From: Ferrimicrobium acidiphilum DSM 19497
GTDB taxonomy: Bacteria > Actinomycetota > Acidimicrobiia > Acidimicrobiales > Acidimicrobiaceae
DNA length: 64,000 nt
Direction of reading: 5' to 3'
Assembly (NCBI RefSeq): GCF_000949255.1
Contig: NZ_JXUW01000009.1
Span: 37 to 64,036 of the forward strand
This document shows positions 62,577-64,000 of the stretch, one piece after another; position 1 is the first letter of the stretch; the number at the start of each line of letters is the position of its first letter. A program made the position numbers and the translations under genes. Below the pieces are notes generated by a model. That model had not been told where the DNA came from. It made no database searches and saw only the letters and a list, made by a program, of their open reading frames with translations.

Positions 62577-63451
62577 GGACGTTAGCTGAGTTTCGCCAGT
62601 TTCGACCGCTGACAGTCGGACGAATCGAAGCTGCGCTCGATGCCGACTCCTCCAGCTACCTATTGAAGGGACCGCGAGGGTGTGGAGCCGATGAACTATT
62701 GGGTGCGATCGCTCAGGCGTTGCTGGGAGGTTGTGGGGGATGTGGCCACTGTTGGGCGTGCCGAGAGGTAGCAGATGGTGAGCACCCTGATGTGTTGTGG
62801 GCACAGGGAGAACGCGGCAAGGCTGTGGCGGTCGAGGAGTTACGTCGCGTGGTCCGGTTCGCCAGTCTAGCGCCAGTCCAGGCGCGCTATCGGGTGGTGA
62901 TAATCCCAGATATCGATACTTTGAGGCTCACCTTTCCAGTAATCCTGAAGGCTCTGGAGGAGCCTCCTACTGCCACCAAGTGGCTCCTGTCGGCTGCACT
63001 GATTGGGGCGGAGCTTTCGCCGGTTGCGTCACGATGTTTCACGGTCGAGCTAGAGGCTCCGAGCGATGATGAGATCGAGGAGCGTTTTCGAGAGGCCAAT
63101 GTTCATGCCACCGCAGCCCTGGTTCGCTGGACGCGGCGACGGCTTGATCGAGTGTCGCTTTTCGCACGCCTCACCGATGCCGAACGCTATCTCTCAACCT
63201 TTCAGGATCTTCCCGAACTCGTGCGAGACGATGCGCGCTGGTGCATGGAGTTGGTACATCGGCTGACACCAGAGGATCTTGGCAACACAGGTGACGCAGA
63301 AGAGGTTATCCAGTGCGGATTAGAGATTCTGATCGCAGCTCATCCTGAGAACGCTGATTGGTTGCGTCGCGCTACTCGTGCGTCATTGTCGTTGAGCCGT
63401 CATCTTCCTGTGCAGCTGGTGTTGGCTGAGCTGATTCTGCGTGCTGGTTAG
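62573..63451 (+). CDS. holB: DNA polymerase III delta' subunit
   Basis: Clamp-loader subunit. 292 aa. Zinc site GGCGGCGHCWACREVADGEHPD, sensor segment YRVVIIPDIDTLRLTFPVILKALEEPP and SPVASRCFTVEL. The P-loop position (LLKGPRGCGADELL) lacks the GKT/S of active ATPase subunits, normal for delta'. Follows tmk in an overlap, the usual actinobacterial order. Confidence 0.92.
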   Translation: MRTLAEFRQFRPLTVGRIEAALDADSSSYLLKGPRGCGADELLGAIAQALLGGCGGCGHCWACREVADGEHPDVLWAQGERGKAVAVEELRRVVRFASLAPVQARYRVVIIPDIDTLRLTFPVILKALEEPPTATKWLLSAALIGAELSPVASRCFTVELEAPSDDEIEERFREANVHATAALVRWTRRRLDRVSLFARLTDAERYLSTFQDLPELVRDDARWCMELVHRLTPEDLGNTGDAEEVIQCGLEILIAAHPENADWLRRATRASLSLSRHLPVQLVLAELILRAG

Positions 63452-63477
63452 CTAAGCTACTCGAAGACAAACATTAG

Positions 63478-63553
63478 GCCCGGGTAGCTCAGTCGGTAGA
63501 GCAGCTCACTCGTAATGAGCAGGTCAGGGGTTCGAATCCCCTCTCGGGCTCCA
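63478..63553 (+). tRNA. tRNA-Thr, anticodon CGT
   Basis: 76 nt with encoded CCA. Acceptor GCCCGGG/CTCGGGC, D arm GCTC/GAGC, anticodon stem GCTCA/TGAGC with loop CTCGTAA, T arm AGGGG-TTCGAAT-CCCCT. Confidence 0.97.
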
Positions 63554-63653
63554 CGCTAGCAGCATATGTCTAGCTATCTGAGAGATGAAGACGGTCGGAC
63601 TTGTCATGTTCCGACGCAGCGATGTAGCCGAGTGCTAGCGTGTTCGGCGAACG

Positions 63654-64000
63654 ATGGGACTGAGTGTGGCGGATAAGAAGAACTTTTCATCGGATGCGAT
63701 GCAATATACCGAAAACCTATATTCAGCGGCGTTGAGAATGACTCACAATGCTGCGGATGCTGAAGACCTCGTCCAAGAGACTTTCTTGAAGGCCTATCGT
63801 GGGTACGACTCCTTCCAAGCCGGAACCAACTTGAAGGCTTGGCTATATCGTATTCTTACTAACACCTATATCAATATCTATCGCGCTAAAAAGCGGCGTC
63901 CGGATGAGAGTAATCTCGAGGATGTCGAGGATCTATATCTCTATCGGCGACTCGGGGGACTTGAGGCGGTTCAGGCTGGTCGCAGCGCTGAGGAGGAGGT
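63654..64000 (+). CDS. ECF sigma factor (SigH/SigR-like), 5' part
   Basis: Runs off the window. Reads [37 protein letters not shown] and [19 protein letters not shown], region 2 of ECF sigma factors, closest to the SigH/SigR group that controls thiol-oxidative stress with a zinc anti-sigma. Starts at ATG 63654 or GTG 63666. Confidence 0.88.
   Translation, partial: MGLSVADKKNFSSDAMQYTENLYSAALRMTHNAADAEDLVQETFLKAYRGYDSFQAGTNLKAWLYRILTNTYINIYRAKKRRPDESNLEDVEDLYLYRRLGGLEAVQAGRSAEEE

Noticed and set aside
1-64000. CRISPR array, rRNA or prophage genes
   Set aside because: No regularly spaced direct repeats, no rRNA-like blocks and no phage structural genes were seen anywhere in the window.

Overview
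The window reads as a chromosomal segment of an acid-loving actinobacterium of the Acidimicrobiia type, possibly close to Ferrimicrobium. This placement is inferred from gene content: a WhiB protein divergent from a pair of ArsA/Get3-like ATPases (the Rv3679-Rv3680/whiB4 arrangement), a GlnR-type regulator directly behind glnA, an acyl-CoA carboxylase beta/epsilon pair, a DLW-39-like micro-protein, and a topA-tmk-holB run, together with flagella and moderate GC. A sequence search is needed to name the organism. A recurring feature is a TANNNT box 6-7 nt before the start codon of genes that lack a Shine-Dalgarno, which suggests many leaderless transcripts.

Layout. 1-1772: the right end of an ISL3-family IS has cut off the 5' part of a VirD4/TraG coupling-protein gene, so a conjugative element once sat here. 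1803-5215: late flagellar genes flgN-flgK-flgL-fliW, with csrA convergent and sharing a CTAG stop with fliW. 5490-12238: a chemotaxis block, cheA-cheW-cheB-cheR, then a GntR regulator, cheY and two tandem CheX-like genes. 12321-14455: a decayed ISL3 transposase split by an intact IS3-family element whose target duplication is still visible. 14985-23386: an S51-type peptidase, a 3-hydroxyacyl-CoA dehydrogenase with a B12-dependent ethylmalonyl-CoA-mutase-type enzyme, a degenerate GGDEF protein, acyl-CoA carboxylase beta/epsilon, aat, bioY and a RidA protein. 23440-24000: fragments of a second IS3 copy and of an IS200/IS605 TnpB gene that keeps its guide-RNA-like 3' hairpin.

24199-31497: an MFS transporter, then a histidine-degradation operon (M20 amidase-hutF-hutU-hutI). 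31648-35480: a DUF929/VKOR disulfide-bond pair, a KimA-like K+ transporter and whiB. 35609-38911: two ArsA-like ATPases, a receiver protein, tRNA-Pro(CGG) and a NUDIX hydrolase packed end to end. 39609-43666: an Fbp-like ABC importer. 43990-47693: Mrp and A-type Fe-S proteins, then glnR and glnA. 47880-53075: NUDIX, a lipoprotein, a solitary IS605-type right end and two ABC-2 export systems. 53082-56415: nadE, a hypothetical gene, a primary-like sigma factor and a micro-ORF. 56803-58617: a HAD phosphatase behind three small unknown ORFs with stop/start overlaps. 59396-64000: topA-tmk-holB, tRNA-Thr(CGT) and the start of an ECF sigma gene.

Functionally, the first 12 kb serve motility and its control. 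The 15-23 kb block joins short-chain acyl-CoA metabolism to biotin supply, since carboxylases need biotin and BioY imports it. The 26-31.5 kb block feeds histidine to glutamate, and glnA/glnR at 46-48 kb handle nitrogen assimilation. Mobile debris is concentrated at 0-1.8, 12.3-14.5 and 23.4-26 kb, at the edges of the functional blocks.
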